Origin: Candidatus Sulfotelmatobacter sp.
GTDB taxonomy: Bacteria; Acidobacteriota; Terriglobia; Terriglobales; Acidobacteriaceae
NCBI GenBank assembly: GCA_030041215.1
Contig: JASHOH010000094.1
Coordinates: 1-64,000 of the forward strand
Length of the DNA stretch: 64,000 nt
Reading direction: 5' to 3'
Part shown: piece by piece, positions 63,305 through 64,000 of the stretch
How the letters are laid out: every line of letters starts with the position of its first letter
Numbering within the stretch: position 1 is the first letter of the stretch
Made by a program: the position numbers and the translations under genes
Notes under the pieces: model-generated
Database searches by the model: none
What the model was told of the DNA's origin: nothing
The model's input: the letters and a program-made list of their open reading frames with translations, nothing else

Positions 63305-63636
63305 GGTTCCTGTCCATTTTTACCTAAAACATTCATTCCAAAACAACTTAGGAAATTTTCCCTTGCAAGTTGTTGATTCTAATGACAATGAAAAATTTTC
63401 ATCGCGTACACTGAACTGGCTATTTACTTAAACATAAACATCTAACTGCTGTGTTTCTAGCAACATGTGCTGATTGTTGATGATAAGCAAGAAGTTACGT
63501 GCGATATCGATAATTAGGACATAACCCTCGGCCATGAACTTTCGGATTGACAAGCTCCCGTCCGTTCCCTAGCATTTACAGAACACTAAAACGACAGCCT
63601 AGCTAGGACGACTTTTGAGTATGCGAGGAGAACTGA
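63305..63636 (+). promoter_or_regulatory. AT-rich intergenic region with rlpA promoter
   Basis: A 332-base stretch between divergent thiD and rlpA genes, clearly richer in A/T than its surroundings. TTGACA (63547-63552), 17 bases, TAGCAT (63570-63575) is a strong sigma-70 promoter for rlpA, giving a leader of about 55 bases. No gene is seen. Confidence 0.55.
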
Positions 63637-64000
63637 ATGCGAGAACGTTTAGCTCATGGACTGATGATCGCTTTTCTGGTCTTCGGTCTGGGAGCGACTC
63701 AGGGCCCAAACAACTCGGAGGCCAGCTCACTGCCGGGTAACTCCGTTCCATCCAAGCCCGAGGTGCTCAAGCAGACCGTCAAGAAACTTCCGTATCAAAT
63801 TGGCACAGCTTCATGGTACGGCGAGGACTTCGATGGTAAACCAACGGCCAGCGGCGAAGACTACGACATGTACGATCTGACCGCCGCCCACCCGACTCTG
63901 CCCCTGGGCAGCTACGTGCGGGTCACGAACCTGCGCAACGGACGCGCGGTCGTGGTCAAGGTGAACGACCGGGGCCCGCTAGTGGAAGGCCGCATCATCG
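63637..64000 (+). CDS. rlpA: RlpA-like septal lytic transglycosylase, N-terminal part
   Basis: The first 121 codons; the window ends inside the gene. A GAGGAG precedes the ATG. The signal peptide (LAHGLMIAFLVFGLGATQG) is followed by a short linker and the RlpA double-psi barrel: GTASWYGEDFDGKPTASGE, YDLTAAHPTLPLGSYVRVTNL and VVVKVNDRGPLVEGRII with the catalytic Asp. Members cleave naked glycan strands of peptidoglycan at the septum. The length and any C-terminal SPOR domain lie outside the window. This gene is too close to the edge to have been seen as a complete frame. Confidence 0.9.
   Translation, partial: MRERLAHGLMIAFLVFGLGATQGPNNSEASSLPGNSVPSKPEVLKQTVKKLPYQIGTASWYGEDFDGKPTASGEDYDMYDLTAAHPTLPLGSYVRVTNLRNGRAVVVKVNDRGPLVEGRII

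Noticed and set aside
63305-63400. TPP riboswitch upstream of thiD
   Set aside because: I looked for the thi-box (CTGAGA and partner stems) on the minus strand and did not find it.
1-64000. tRNA, rRNA, CRISPR arrays, transposases, phage genes, attachment sites
   Set aside because: No T-loop/cloverleaf pattern, no regular direct repeats with spacers, and no mobile-element protein was recognised in any gap or frame.

Overview
The window reads as a chromosomal segment of an Acidobacteriota bacterium, most likely class Terriglobia (Koribacter/Sulfotelmatobacter-like). The signs are three very large Oar-like TonB-dependent receptors with an N-terminal carboxypeptidase-regulatory fold, SBBP propeller and Ig-like proteins that share a C-terminal LPACGG membrane tail, a Ser/Thr kinase joined to TPRs, a DUF2934 protein, an M13 peptidase, and many short dispersed intergenic repeats. 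I found no tRNA, rRNA, CRISPR array, transposase or phage gene. The assignment is by gene content, not by a marker-gene tree.

Layout. 1-9 kb: 3' end of a radical SAM protein resembling tetraether lipid synthase, then on the minus strand murA, an M13 peptidase, an alpha/beta hydrolase, a CLC channel/antiporter and a TPR protein. 8.5-19.5 kb: an island of amide-bond chemistry (PF00756-type esterase, RimK-like ATP-grasp, GCS2/YbdK-type ligase, M29 aminopeptidase, TonB receptor, second ATP-grasp-like protein). A secreted-protein gene inside it is broken by two in-frame stops. 19.5-29.6 kb: DUF2934 protein, a phosphate-binding-protein/OmpA fusion, Ser/Thr kinase, PIG-L deacetylase, amino-acid permease, exported DinB-like protein. 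30-37.4 kb: cupin-thrC-thrB operon, amidohydrolase, putative outer-membrane protein, SDR with a replaced catalytic pair, and a trans-sulfuration PLP enzyme.

37.5-46.8 kb is a regulatory unit: two giant TonB receptors, each preceded by the same promoter block (TTGACA, 21 bases, then an 18-base near-palindrome with ATACG core), and a LacI-family regulator next to them. The simplest reading is a substrate-responsive uptake regulon. 46.9-55 kb: TPR protein, AsmA-like protein, seven-bladed SBBP propeller protein and an Ig-like protein that share a C-terminal tail of about 100 residues. 55-64 kb: CBS protein, small secreted proteins, aroA, hydrolase, PspC/zinc-ribbon protein, TPR protein, a zinc-ribbon membrane protein, thiD, and the start of rlpA, cut by the window edge.

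The most interesting items are the ligase/peptidase island, the shared operator pair of the receptors, the common LPACGG C-terminal tail, the gene with two nonsense codons, and two families of dispersed intergenic repeats. Starts were chosen by ribosome-binding sites and family length, and often differ from the longest open frame. All family assignments come from reading motifs; no database search was possible.
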